Source: an uncultured bacterium
GTDB lineage: Bacteria; Verrucomicrobiota; Lentisphaeria; Victivallales; UBA1829
Assembly: GCA_902778895.1 (NCBI GenBank)
Contig: CACYZF010000011.1
Coordinates: forward strand, 62,001-126,000
DNA: 64,000 nucleotides
Direction of reading: 5' to 3'
Under the pieces are notes generated by a model. It ran no database searches, had not been told where the DNA came from, and saw only the letters and a program-made list of their open reading frames with translations. Positions 16,368-24,374 of this stretch are shown here, piece by piece. Positions within the stretch are counted from its first letter, which is position 1. Every line of letters begins with the position of its first letter. A program made the translations under genes and the position numbers.

Positions 16368-17375
16368 ATGAAGTTCAGATTTTCAAAATTCTTTTCGAGC
16401 GATATCGGGATCGACCTGGGGACCGCGAACTGTCTGGTCTACGTCAAGGACCACGGCGTCGTCCTGAACGAGCCGTCCGTCGTGGCGATCCGGGACGACG
16501 GGGACGTCACGGTCGGAATCGAGGCGAAACGCATGCTCGGACGCTGCCCGATGAACATCAAGGCTGTCCGTCCGATGAAGGCGGGCGTGATCGCCGACTT
16601 CGCCGTGACCGAGGACATGCTGCGTTATTTCATCACGAAGGCAAAGGGTTTCATGGCGCCGTACCAGCGCATCTTCCATCCCACCGTCGTCGTGGCCGTT
16701 CCCTCCGGCATCACGGAAGTCGAAAGCCGCGCCGTGCAGGACAGCGCCATGCACGCCGGCGCAGCGAAAGTCATCACCATCCCGGAACCGATGGCGTCCG
16801 CGATCGGCGTCGGTCTGCCCGTGGCGGAACCGACCGGCAGCATGATCGTCGACATCGGCGGCGGCACGACCGAAGTGGCCGTGATCTCGCTCTCCGGCAT
16901 CGTGGAAATGCGCAGCTGCCGCGTCGGCGGCGACGAAATGGACTCCTCCATCATCCAGCACATGAAGCGCGTGTACAATCTGCTGATCGGCGAACGCATG
17001 GCGGAAGACATCAAGATCCGCATCGGAAGCGCCTATCAGGTGCCCGACCTCGACGAATCCATGGAAGTGAAGGGGCGCGACCTTGTGTCCGGCCTCCCGA
17101 AGAGCATCCGCGTCTCCTCGCAGGAAATCCGCACCGCTCTTCAGGAACCCATCGCCAGCATCGTCGACGCCGTGCGCTCCACGCTCGAACACTGCCCGCC
17201 GGAACTCGCCTCCGACCTCATGGATCGCGGCATCATGCTCGCGGGCGGCGGCGCTCTGATCCGCGGCCTCGACCGCCTGATCTCCGAGGAGATCAACCTC
17301 CCCGTCTTCGTGTCCGACGATCCGCTGAACGCCGTCGTCAAGGGCACCGGCGTAGTCCTTCAGGAAATGAACTGA
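16368..17375 (+). CDS. mreB: Rod shape-determining protein MreB
   Basis: 335 residues, bacterial actin. SDIGIDLGTANCLVYV (phosphate 1 loop), VDIGGGTTEVAVISL (phosphate 2) and MLAGGGALIRGLD (adenosine loop) are all intact. MreB filaments organise the elongation machinery under the inner membrane, indicating a rod or ovoid cell with peptidoglycan. A strong GGAGGG precedes the ATG. Unusually, mreC/mreD do not follow; ruvB does, 25 bases downstream. Confidence 0.96.
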   Translation: MKFRFSKFFSSDIGIDLGTANCLVYVKDHGVVLNEPSVVAIRDDGDVTVGIEAKRMLGRCPMNIKAVRPMKAGVIADFAVTEDMLRYFITKAKGFMAPYQRIFHPTVVVAVPSGITEVESRAVQDSAMHAGAAKVITIPEPMASAIGVGLPVAEPTGSMIVDIGGGTTEVAVISLSGIVEMRSCRVGGDEMDSSIIQHMKRVYNLLIGERMAEDIKIRIGSAYQVPDLDESMEVKGRDLVSGLPKSIRVSSQEIRTALQEPIASIVDAVRSTLEHCPPELASDLMDRGIMLAGGGALIRGLDRLISEEINLPVFVSDDPLNAVVKGTGVVLQEMN

Positions 17376-17400
17376 GGCAACATCCGGTTCCCGATCTGAA

Positions 17401-18468
17401 ATGGCTGAAACCGAACGTTACATCACCTCGACGCTGAACCGCCGCGACGAGACCGTCGAAAAGACCCTCCGTCCGCAGAAATTCGAGGATTTCCCCGGTC
17501 AGGACAGCGTCAAGGAACGTCTCAAAGTCTACGTCGAGGCCGCCAAACGGCGCAACGAGCCGCTCGGGCATCTCCTTCTTTACGGCCCACCCGGACTCGG
17601 CAAGACCACGCTCGCCTACATCATCGCCAACGAGAAAGGCGCGAGCATCAAATCCTCCAGCGGCCCGGTCATCGAAAAGCCCGGCGACCTCGCCGGCCTG
17701 CTTACCTCCATGGAAGACGGCGACATCCTCTTCATCGACGAGATCCACCGTCTGAACACGGCAGTGGAGGAATACCTCTACAGCGCCATGGAAGACTATT
17801 TCATCGACATCATGCTGGACCAGGGCCCCGGCGCCCGGTCCGTCCGCCTGAACCTCGCGAAATTCACGCTCATCGGCGCGACCACGCGGCAGGGCCTGCT
17901 CTCCGCCCCGCTCCGCGCCAGGTTCAAGCTCGCGCCACGCCTGGACTACTACGACCCGGAAAACCTTCAGAAAATCGTGCAGCGGTCCGCCCGAATCCTG
18001 AACGTCGGGATCACGCCGGAAGCCGCATTCGAGATCGCGCGCAGAAGCCGCGGCACCCCGCGTATCGCAAACAATCTGCTGTCCTGGGCGCGCGACTTCG
18101 CGCAGGTACGCGGCGACGGCACGATCGACGACGAGACCGCCCGCAAGGCGCTCTCCATGATGGAGATCGACAGCAACGGCCTCGACGAGATGGACAAGCG
18201 CATCCTCGAAACCATCGTCGCAAACTTCAACGGCGGCCCGGTCGGCCTGAACTCCCTCGCAGTCGCCATCGGCGAAGACCCCGGCACCATCGAGGAAGTC
18301 TACGAGCCCTACCTCATTCAGGAAGGATACCTCATGCGTTCGCCCCAGGGACGCATCGCCACCGACAAATCCTGGTCGCTCTTCGGCCTCACGGCGAAAA
18401 ACAGACTGACCGGACGCGGCTCCTCCGGCAAAAAAGCCGATTCCGACCAGCCCGATTTCTTCCAGTAA
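17401..18468 (+). CDS. ruvB: Holliday junction branch migration helicase RuvB
   Basis: 355 residues. Walker A GPPGLGKTT at about 62-70, Walker B with DEIHRL near residue 117, sensor 1 IGATTRQG and the C-terminal winged helix (EPYLIQEGYLMRSPQGR) match RuvB along the full length. It drives branch migration of Holliday junctions with RuvA. ruvA and ruvC are not next to it. No good ribosome site is visible, but the ATG sits 25 bases after mreB. The last residues form a charged tail. Confidence 0.96.
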   Translation: MAETERYITSTLNRRDETVEKTLRPQKFEDFPGQDSVKERLKVYVEAAKRRNEPLGHLLLYGPPGLGKTTLAYIIANEKGASIKSSSGPVIEKPGDLAGLLTSMEDGDILFIDEIHRLNTAVEEYLYSAMEDYFIDIMLDQGPGARSVRLNLAKFTLIGATTRQGLLSAPLRARFKLAPRLDYYDPENLQKIVQRSARILNVGITPEAAFEIARRSRGTPRIANNLLSWARDFAQVRGDGTIDDETARKALSMMEIDSNGLDEMDKRILETIVANFNGGPVGLNSLAVAIGEDPGTIEEVYEPYLIQEGYLMRSPQGRIATDKSWSLFGLTAKNRLTGRGSSGKKADSDQPDFFQ

Positions 18469-18504
18469 CCTCAACATCTCCCATATCCGCGCCCCCCCGC
18501 CCCA

Positions 18505-19254
18505 ATGAAAACCGACCTGATCCTCCCTTTCTACAAACCCCATGAGGGATGGCTGAATCATCTGCTTGAATCCGTCGCGGCGCTCAAACAGGTCCTGAAC
18601 GAACGCGGCTCGACGTTGCGTGTGATCCTCGCCAACGACGGCTCGCCGAAGTCCTGCTACCCGGACGAGGCGCTGGATGCCATCCGCGCGGCCGCCGACG
18701 AGTTCATTTTTTCCTCCTACGACGTGAACCACGGGAAGGGCTATTGCCTGCGGCATGCGATCGCGCAGGCGGACGGAGATATCCAGATCTACACCGACGG
18801 CGATTTCCCGTTCGGCTGGCAGTGCGCCGCCGAGGCGTTCGACCGCCTGAATTCCGGCGCGGACGTCGTGATGGGCGTGCGCGGCGCCGACTACGGCAAC
18901 GCCCTGCATTCGCTCCGCAAGCTCATTTCGAAGGGCGTGCGCCGCCTGAACCGCTTCCTGCTCGGGATGCCGGAACGCTACCTCGACACGCAGGCCGGGA
19001 TGAAGGCGTTCCGGGGCGCAGGAAAACAGGCGTTCCTGGACACGACCGTCGATACGTTCCTGTTCGACACCGAGTTCATCCTGCTCGCCTGGGACCGAGG
19101 ACTCCGCATCGACACGATCCCGCTCACGCTGCGGCCCGGCCTCTCCTTCTCGAAAATGGGCTGGCGCGTGCTGTTCCGCGAGCTCGGACACTTCCTCCGT
19201 ATCATGCCCGCGCACTGGTTCCGCAAAAAAGAGCACCGTCCGACGCAGGGCTGA
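18505..19254 (+). CDS. Family 2 glycosyltransferase (dolichyl/polyprenyl-phosphate type)
   Basis: 249 residues, GT-A fold. DLILPFYKPHEGWLNHL opens the domain; LANDGS and the DGDFPFG segment provide nucleotide/metal contacts; QAGMKAFRG matches the late conserved motif of polyprenyl-phosphate glycosyltransferases. No transmembrane helix is obvious, unlike ArnC at 26.4 kb. It sits 3 bases before a polysaccharide deacetylase and 36 after ruvB. The pair resembles arnC-arnD in type and may act on a lipid-linked sugar; donor and acceptor are unknown. Confidence 0.8.
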   Translation: MKTDLILPFYKPHEGWLNHLLESVAALKQVLNERGSTLRVILANDGSPKSCYPDEALDAIRAAADEFIFSSYDVNHGKGYCLRHAIAQADGDIQIYTDGDFPFGWQCAAEAFDRLNSGADVVMGVRGADYGNALHSLRKLISKGVRRLNRFLLGMPERYLDTQAGMKAFRGAGKQAFLDTTVDTFLFDTEFILLAWDRGLRIDTIPLTLRPGLSFSKMGWRVLFRELGHFLRIMPAHWFRKKEHRPTQG

Positions 19255-19257
19255 CCG

Positions 19258-20049
19258 ATGAAAAGCGTTCTGCTTTCGTTCGATATCGAGGAATTCGACC
19301 TGCCGACCGAGTTCGGCGTCGAGATTTCCCGTGAGGACATGTTCGCGATCGCGGGCGAGGGCACGCGGCGCATCCTCCGGACCGTGAACGAAGCGGGCGC
19401 GCACACCACGTTCTTCGTGACGGCTGCATTCGCTCTGGAGTTCCCCGATCTCGTGCGCGAAATGAAGGATTCCGGCCACGAAATCGCATCCCACGGCTAT
19501 TCCCACACCACGTTCGAGCCCGCCGACCTGAAACGTTCCCGCGAAGCATTAGAGGAAATCGTCGGATCGCCCGTCCGCGGATTCCGCATGGCGCGCCTCG
19601 CGAAGGTCGGCAAACAGGACATCCTGGACGCCGGATACGAGTACGAGTCCTCCCTGAATCCCGTCTGGCTGCCGGGCCGCTACAGCAATTTCACCGCCCC
19701 GCTGAAACCATTCCGCGAGGCATGCGGCCTGTGGCAGATGCCGGTGTCCGCCCTGCCCGTGGTCCGGTTCCCGCTCTTCTGGCTTTCGTTCAAAAACCTC
19801 CCGCTGGCGCTCTACCTCCCGCTGGCGAAGACCGCCATGTCCGCCACCGGATTCTTCAATATGTATTCGCATCCGTGGGAATACCACGAACGCGCCGCTG
19901 AGGCGCAGTGGAATATCCCCGGCTACATCGTGCGGCACGCCGGGGAAGCCCAGCGTCTGCGCCTGAAACGCCTCCTCGCGAGCCTCGGGAAATCCGGCAC
20001 GTTCGAGACCTTCAGCGCGTATCTCGACCAGCTCCAGGCGAAACAGTAA
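19258..20049 (+). CDS. Polysaccharide deacetylase (NodB/CE4 fold)
   Basis: 263 residues. The metal triad is visible as SFDIEEFD (Asp9) and SHGYSH (His79, His83); FFVTAAFA and a variant RMARLAKV segment follow, and HPWEYH occurs late. This pattern fits the polysaccharide deacetylases found in exopolysaccharide or O-antigen loci. No signal peptide is seen, so it probably acts in the cytosol on a lipid-linked or nucleotide sugar, as ArnD does. It follows the GT2 gene by 3 bases and is likely translated with it. Confidence 0.8.
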   Translation: MKSVLLSFDIEEFDLPTEFGVEISREDMFAIAGEGTRRILRTVNEAGAHTTFFVTAAFALEFPDLVREMKDSGHEIASHGYSHTTFEPADLKRSREALEEIVGSPVRGFRMARLAKVGKQDILDAGYEYESSLNPVWLPGRYSNFTAPLKPFREACGLWQMPVSALPVVRFPLFWLSFKNLPLALYLPLAKTAMSATGFFNMYSHPWEYHERAAEAQWNIPGYIVRHAGEAQRLRLKRLLASLGKSGTFETFSAYLDQLQAKQ

Positions 20050-20055
20050 CGCGCG

Positions 20056-20958
20056 TCAGTTTTCTTTCGGCGAAGGAGCGGCGGCGCCGCGGGATTCCAT
20101 TTCGCTGCGGACGGATTCCTTGCATGGGGTACCATAAAAAGCGTCGTACGCAATACTCGTCACGCCGTTTGGAATAGCGATCTCCCTCAGCGAGAAACAA
20201 TTCAAAAAAGCGTGGCGTCCGATGGTCTTCAGGCTCGCGGGCAGGGAAACGCGTTCCAGTCGGCAGGAATAGAAAGCGCTGTCGCCAATGGCCTCGACCC
20301 CCTCCGGGATCGTAATCTCCTTCAGTTTACGGCACAAGCTGAACGCTTCGTCCCCGATGGCGGCATCTTCCCGCGGCGGCGCGGCGGCTTTGCCGTCTTT
20401 GTTCAGCGTGACGCTCTCCAGGGATTGAAGCCCATAGAACGCATAGGACCCAATGGCGGCGTGTACCGGAAGCACGACCGATTTCAGTTTCGGACAACGA
20501 ATACGCAGGCCTATCGATTCGACATAAAAAGCATTGGCCGGAATCATATTGACCGAGTTCGGGAACACGACCGATTCCAGGTTCGCGCAATCATGGAACG
20601 CCTCACTTCCGATCTCCGTCACACCGTCCGGGATCACCAGATCGACCGCGTTTTCGGGCGCGCGAAGGTAAACGACCTTTACCGTATCGGGCGTGGGGCT
20701 AGCGTCGTAATAGATCCGTTCCAAGCATATGAGACCTTCGGGCGGAAAGACGAACCCGTCCCCGGGCTTCCCATTTGCGGACGGGGCTGTTTTCGTCGCT
20801 GAAACTACACTGGTTTCAACGGAAGCGGATGTTTCCGGGGCCGAATCTTGTTCCTCCGGTTCCCTGCCGCAGGAGGCAAGGAACACAACCAGAGCGGCAG
20901 ACGCGGCGATCAGGGACGCAACCACCGGAAAATGCTCGAAATTCGAATGTTTGTTCAT
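20056..20958 (-). CDS. Leucine-rich-repeat (BspA/LRR_5) lipoprotein
   Basis: 300 residues. A lipoprotein signal ends at FLASC (Cys30), then comes an acidic/Ser-rich linker and about seven BspA-type repeats with the form VTEIGSEAFHDCANLESV, IPEGVEAIGDSAFYSC and so on. Such repeats form a solenoid used in adhesion or glycan/protein binding at the cell surface. A hydrophilic tail closes the protein. It has its own promoter (21003-21030) and is convergent with the deacetylase. A larger relative lies at 43.1 kb. Confidence 0.88.
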   Translation of the reverse strand: MNKHSNFEHFPVVASLIAASAALVVFLASCGREPEEQDSAPETSASVETSVVSATKTAPSANGKPGDGFVFPPEGLICLERIYYDASPTPDTVKVVYLRAPENAVDLVIPDGVTEIGSEAFHDCANLESVVFPNSVNMIPANAFYVESIGLRIRCPKLKSVVLPVHAAIGSYAFYGLQSLESVTLNKDGKAAAPPREDAAIGDEAFSLCRKLKEITIPEGVEAIGDSAFYSCRLERVSLPASLKTIGRHAFLNCFSLREIAIPNGVTSIAYDAFYGTPCKESVRSEMESRGAAAPSPKEN

Positions 20959-21002
20959 ATTGGACCCCTCGCGTTAGCAGGTCAGCAGATTTTTTTTCCA
21001 CT

Positions 21003-21030
21003 AATATAGCGCCTCTCTTCCATTTTACAA
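21003..21030 (-). promoter_or_regulatory. Promoter of the LRR lipoprotein gene
   Basis: Minus strand: TTGTAA (21025-21030), 16-base spacer, TATATT (21003-21008) within GCTATATTA. Confidence 0.6.
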
Positions 21031-21186
21031 GAAAGAAAAGAAAAAAGCTGATAAAGAATGCCAGAAAAAGCCCCCGTCACAGCATCCGTCATTTCGCCGT
21101 CATTCCGTCATTTCTTTGATTTATAATGGCTTGCCATTCCTGTATCTGTCATTTCTATGATAACGGCAAAGAACTAACAAAACGAC

Positions 21187-21231
21187 AAAAAAAGCCCCGG
21201 AATCCTGCATGCAACAGGGTTTCGGAGCTTT
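21187..21231 (-). terminator. Intrinsic terminator of ackA
   Basis: Minus strand: a long stem (AAAGCTCCGAAACCCTG with CAGGATTCCGGGGCTTT, a few mismatches) and a run of Ts. It lies about 20 bases after the ackA stop. Confidence 0.9.
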
Positions 21232-21251
21232 ATTTTCTGAGATCGCAGGAA

Positions 21252-22460
21252 TTACAGACCGAGGGTCTTGACGGTTTCGAGGGCGATCATCAGCTCTTCG
21301 TTGGTGGGCATGACGATGGCCTTCCAGCTGCTGTCGTCGGTGGAGATGACGCCGGCCTTGCCGAAGCACGCGTCGTTCTTCGCGTCGTCGCACTTGATGC
21401 CGAGGCAGGCGATGCCGTCGAGGATGGCCTTGCGTTCCGGGATGGAGTGTTCGCCGATGCCGCCGGTGAAGACGATGGCGTCCGCGCCGCCAAGGAGCAC
21501 ATAGTAGGAGCCGATGTACTTGACGATGCGGCGGATGAACATCTTGAGGGCGAGGGCGGCGTCCTTGTTGCCGGAGTCGGCGGCGTTCACGATGTCGCGC
21601 ATGTCGCCGCTGCCGATGCCGCCGACCGCAAGGAGGCCGGACTTCTTGTTCAGGATGGTGTCGACTTCCTTGGCCGTGTTGCCGACCTCGACCATGCGGA
21701 GGACGGCGGCGGGGTCCATGTCGCCGCTGCGGGTGCCCATCATGAGGCCCTCGAGCGGGGTGAGGCCCATCGTGGTGTCGATGACCTTGCCGTTCTTGAC
21801 GGCGGCCATGCTGCAGCCGTTGCCGAGGTGGCATGTGATGATCGTGATGTCTTCGGGCTTCTTACCGAGGAATTCGGCGGTGGAGAGCGTCACGAAACGG
21901 TGGCTGGTGCCGTGGAACCCGTACTTGCGGATGCCGTACTTTTTGTAGTATTCCATCGGGATGGCGTAGAGGTAGGCCTCCGGGGGCATGGTCTGGTGGA
22001 ACTGCGTGTCGAAGACGGCAACGTTCGGGACGCCGGCGAAAATCTCCTCGCAGGCCTCGATGCCGCTGAGGTTGGCGGGGTTGTGGAGCGGTCCCAGCGG
22101 GATGCACTCGCGGATGATGTCCTTGACGGCCTCGTCGACCTTGACCGGGGCGGTGACCTTTTCGCCGCCGTGGAGCACGCGGTGACCGATGGCCTTGACT
22201 TCGGACAGGCTCTTCAGGACGCCGATCTGCGGATCGACGAGCTTGGCGCAGACCGCGCGGAGACCGTCGGAATGGTTCTTCACGCCTTCGGGGGATTCTT
22301 CGAACTTGAAACCGTCCGGACGCTTGATGATGAGGTTCGGAGTCGGGGTGCCGACGCGCTCCACGAGGCCGGATGCGATGACGGTGTTGCTGCCGTTTTC
22401 CATCTCGAAGAGGGTGAATTTGAGGGAGGAGCTGCCGGAGTTGATCACGAGAATTTTCAT
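21252..22460 (-). CDS. ackA: Acetate kinase
   Basis: 402 residues of the ASKHA fold. MKILVINSGSSSLKF at the N-terminus, the middle HRVLHGGEK and FDTQFHQTMP segments, HGTSHRFV and the late FTGGIGEHS are all AckA signatures. It makes ATP from acetyl phosphate in mixed-acid fermentation, suggesting an anaerobic or facultative lifestyle. pta is not adjacent. ATG 22460 opens the conserved sequence; the gene has its own promoter and terminator, so it is a single-gene unit. Confidence 0.97.
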   Translation of the reverse strand: MKILVINSGSSSLKFTLFEMENGSNTVIASGLVERVGTPTPNLIIKRPDGFKFEESPEGVKNHSDGLRAVCAKLVDPQIGVLKSLSEVKAIGHRVLHGGEKVTAPVKVDEAVKDIIRECIPLGPLHNPANLSGIEACEEIFAGVPNVAVFDTQFHQTMPPEAYLYAIPMEYYKKYGIRKYGFHGTSHRFVTLSTAEFLGKKPEDITIITCHLGNGCSMAAVKNGKVIDTTMGLTPLEGLMMGTRSGDMDPAAVLRMVEVGNTAKEVDTILNKKSGLLAVGGIGSGDMRDIVNAADSGNKDAALALKMFIRRIVKYIGSYYVLLGGADAIVFTGGIGEHSIPERKAILDGIACLGIKCDDAKNDACFGKAGVISTDDSSWKAIVMPTNEELMIALETVKTLGL

Positions 22461-22506
22461 GCGGAATCCTTTATGGTTTCGGGTTTTAAAATCGAAGAAA
22501 GTAAAT

Positions 22507-22535
22507 AATATAGCATAATCTTCAGGAAAATGCAA
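22507..22535 (-). promoter_or_regulatory. Promoter of ackA
   Basis: Minus strand: TTGCAT (22530-22535), 17-base spacer, TATATT (22507-22512) within GCTATATTA. Confidence 0.7.
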
Positions 22536-22615
22536 GGAAAACCAATATGATACATTTGTTTTTTCTTATAGAAAGAAAGAAATTGGCATGTCGGGGCAAG
22601 GGAAGCCGGAACAAA

Positions 22616-22652
22616 GAAAAACCGTCGGAAACTTGTTCAGTTCCAACGGTTT
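22616..22652 (-). terminator. Terminator after tRNA-Val
   Basis: Minus strand: AAACCGTTGGAA and TTTCCGACGGTTT form a near-perfect stem with a 9-10 base loop, running into a T-rich tail. Confidence 0.75.
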
Positions 22653-22667
22653 GGCATGATACAAAAA

Positions 22668-22744
22668 TGGTGGGCGTAGTAGAACTCGAATCTACGACCT
22701 CCACGATGTCAACGTGGCGCTCTAACCAACTGAGCTATACGCCC
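22668..22744 (-). tRNA. tRNA-Val(GAC), CCA encoded
   Basis: 77 bases on the minus strand including the encoded CCA. Acceptor stem GGGCGTA / TACGCCC, D-arm with AGCTCAGTTGGTTAGAGC, anticodon loop TTGACAT closed by CCACG/CGTGG (anticodon GAC), T-arm GTAGATTCGAGTTCTAC and discriminator A. It has its own promoter and terminator. Confidence 0.95.
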
Positions 22745-22769
22745 TCAAATCAAATTGAGAATGGTATTT

Positions 22770-22797
22770 ACTATACCATCAATTCGCGGAAAGTCAA
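22770..22797 (-). promoter_or_regulatory. Promoter of tRNA-Val
   Basis: Minus strand: TTGACT (22792-22797), 16-base spacer, TATAGT (22770-22775). Confidence 0.65.
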
Positions 22798-22833
22798 GAC
22801 GGAAAAACAAAAAAAACGGAAAAAAACGCAGAA

Positions 22834-23466
22834 TCAGCGCGGGAAATACAGCAGCAGCGGCGCACAGCCGTCGAACGCGAGCGAGAACTCCGGCGTATTC
22901 GTTTCGTTCAGCGTGCCGCACCACCAGAAGGGCAGGCGGAGCTTGTTGAGCGGGTATTTCAGGCCGGTCGCCGTAACGGGCATTTCCGGGTGGAAGCTGA
23001 AGATCGAGACCTTCGTGCCGACGGGACGGCGGAACGAAGCGGATTTCAGAACGGGCAGGAACGTGCCGTAATCGGTCTCCATGCGGACATCGGCTCCGGA
23101 TGCAGCGAACATCGGGAGCAGGGACGCGTTGCCGAGCAGATGGTCTTCGCGGCGGCCCCCTGCCCCGAGGATCACGATGTCGCGCCAGCCGCGCGCCATG
23201 CATGCGCGGAACGCCTTCGACAGGTCGTTCGTCTCCTGTTCGGATTCGTGGACGAGGCGCTTGCCGAAACGCTCCTTCAAAGCCGGGTCGAGGCTGTCCA
23301 GATCGCCGACCACGAGGTCGGGTTCCAGTCCGGCGCGGAGAAGCGCGGACGCGGCACCGTCGCAGCAGACGATCCGTGCGGCGGCGCGCAGCGTCTCCAG
23401 AAGGCATTTGCGGCGGGGGAAACTGCCGTTCGCCAAGATGACCGTGTATTGCGCCAAACCGCTCAT
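22834..23466 (-). CDS. thiN: Thiamine pyrophosphokinase
   Basis: 210 residues. VCCDGAASALLRAG, VVGDLDSLD, QETNDLSKAF and LGAGGRREDHLLGN appear in the order typical of thiamin pyrophosphokinase, which transfers pyrophosphate from ATP to thiamine. It starts 20 bases after arnD and is the last gene of the arn operon, an unexpected partner that probably reflects simple co-transcription. The start at 23466 is the only good Met before the conserved region. No TPP riboswitch was recognised. Confidence 0.92.
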   Translation of the reverse strand: MSGLAQYTVILANGSFPRRKCLLETLRAAARIVCCDGAASALLRAGLEPDLVVGDLDSLDPALKERFGKRLVHESEQETNDLSKAFRACMARGWRDIVILGAGGRREDHLLGNASLLPMFAASGADVRMETDYGTFLPVLKSASFRRPVGTKVSIFSFHPEMPVTATGLKYPLNKLRLPFWWCGTLNETNTPEFSLAFDGCAPLLLYFPR

Positions 23467-23486
23467 AATGGCCTCCGGAAGGCGGT

Positions 23487-24374
23487 TTATTCGGATTGCA
23501 GCGCCATCCAGCCCTCGCGGCCGGGCAGAACGCCGGGACGAATGGAACCGGACGGAATGGAGGACACATCCTGCGGCAGGAGGTCGCCGGGCGCGCAGAA
23601 TTCGATCCCGCGCGCCTTCGCCATGCTCAGAAAATCGTCGAAGAGGTCGGCGCAGATGCCGCCCTCGGCCTCGGCGTGGATGGTCAGCAGGTTCATGCCG
23701 TCCGGCGAAGCTGTGGCGAGGAGGCGTTCGTTGTAGTTTTCACGCGTGACGCCGTCGCGGCCGAGCAGTTCGTCGTAGGTCGGCATGTTCAGCGGTATCT
23801 GCGGCGTTTCGAGCTGTTTGCCGTCCACGACCGGACGGAAGATGGAGCTGCCGCGGCAGTCGCTGTTGTAGCGGAAATGGAACGTCTCCTTCGCTGTGAG
23901 CACGGCGTCGGTGGTCTTCCAGCCGGGGGAGGCGGAGCAGACGGGCGGCTTCCCGGTGATGCGTTCGATCTCGCCGTACGCAAGGCGCAGGTGCTTCAGG
24001 ATCAGCTCGGGGGAGAACGACGCGATGCGGTTCTGCCACTTGCAGTGGTCCCAGGCGTGAAGCCCGATCTCATGCCCGGCGGCGGCGCAGTCGCGCAGGA
24101 CCTGTTCGTTGCGCCGCCCGATGGCCGGGCCGGGCCAGGCGGTCCCCATGAGGAGGATGTCCATGCCGTACAGCCCGGGGGCGTTCGTGCGGAGCATCTT
24201 GAACAGGAAGGTCGGCTTCAGCAGACGCCACAGGTTGCGGCCCATGTTGTCCGGGCCGACCGAAAAGAAATACGCCGCGCGGACGCCGTGGCGGTCCATG
24301 GTGCGCAGGAGCGAGGGGACGCCCCTGCGCGTACCCCGGAACGTATCGACGTCTACGCGGATGGCGATCTTCAT
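23487..24374 (-). CDS. arnD: 4-deoxy-4-formamido-L-arabinose-phosphoundecaprenol deformylase
   Basis: 295 residues, NodB-fold hydrolase. The start [18 protein letters not shown] and the [10 protein letters not shown] segment (residues about 101-110) are specific for Arn[12 protein letters not shown] and [11 protein letters not shown] contribute the remaining active-site positions. It removes the formyl group from undecaprenyl-phosphate-Ara4FN, making the transfer irreversible. The ATG overlaps the arnA stop as ATGA. The residue after WDH is Cys rather than the usual His. Its product is used by ArnT. Confidence 0.92.
   Translation of the reverse strand: MKIAIRVDVDTFRGTRRGVPSLLRTMDRHGVRAAYFFSVGPDNMGRNLWRLLKPTFLFKMLRTNAPGLYGMDILLMGTAWPGPAIGRRNEQVLRDCAAAGHEIGLHAWDHCKWQNRIASFSPELILKHLRLAYGEIERITGKPPVCSASPGWKTTDAVLTAKETFHFRYNSDCRGSSIFRPVVDGKQLETPQIPLNMPTYDELLGRDGVTRENYNERLLATASPDGMNLLTIHAEAEGGICADLFDDFLSMAKARGIEFCAPGDLLPQDVSSIPSGSIRPGVLPGREGWMALQSE

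Noticed and set aside
17338..19506. 722-codon minus-strand frame opposite ruvB and the GT2 gene
   Set aside because: Shadow of three real plus-strand genes; it spans their boundaries and has no recognisable domain.
22461..22667. Integration site at tRNA-Val
   Set aside because: No integrase and no second copy of the tRNA 3' end were seen in the window.
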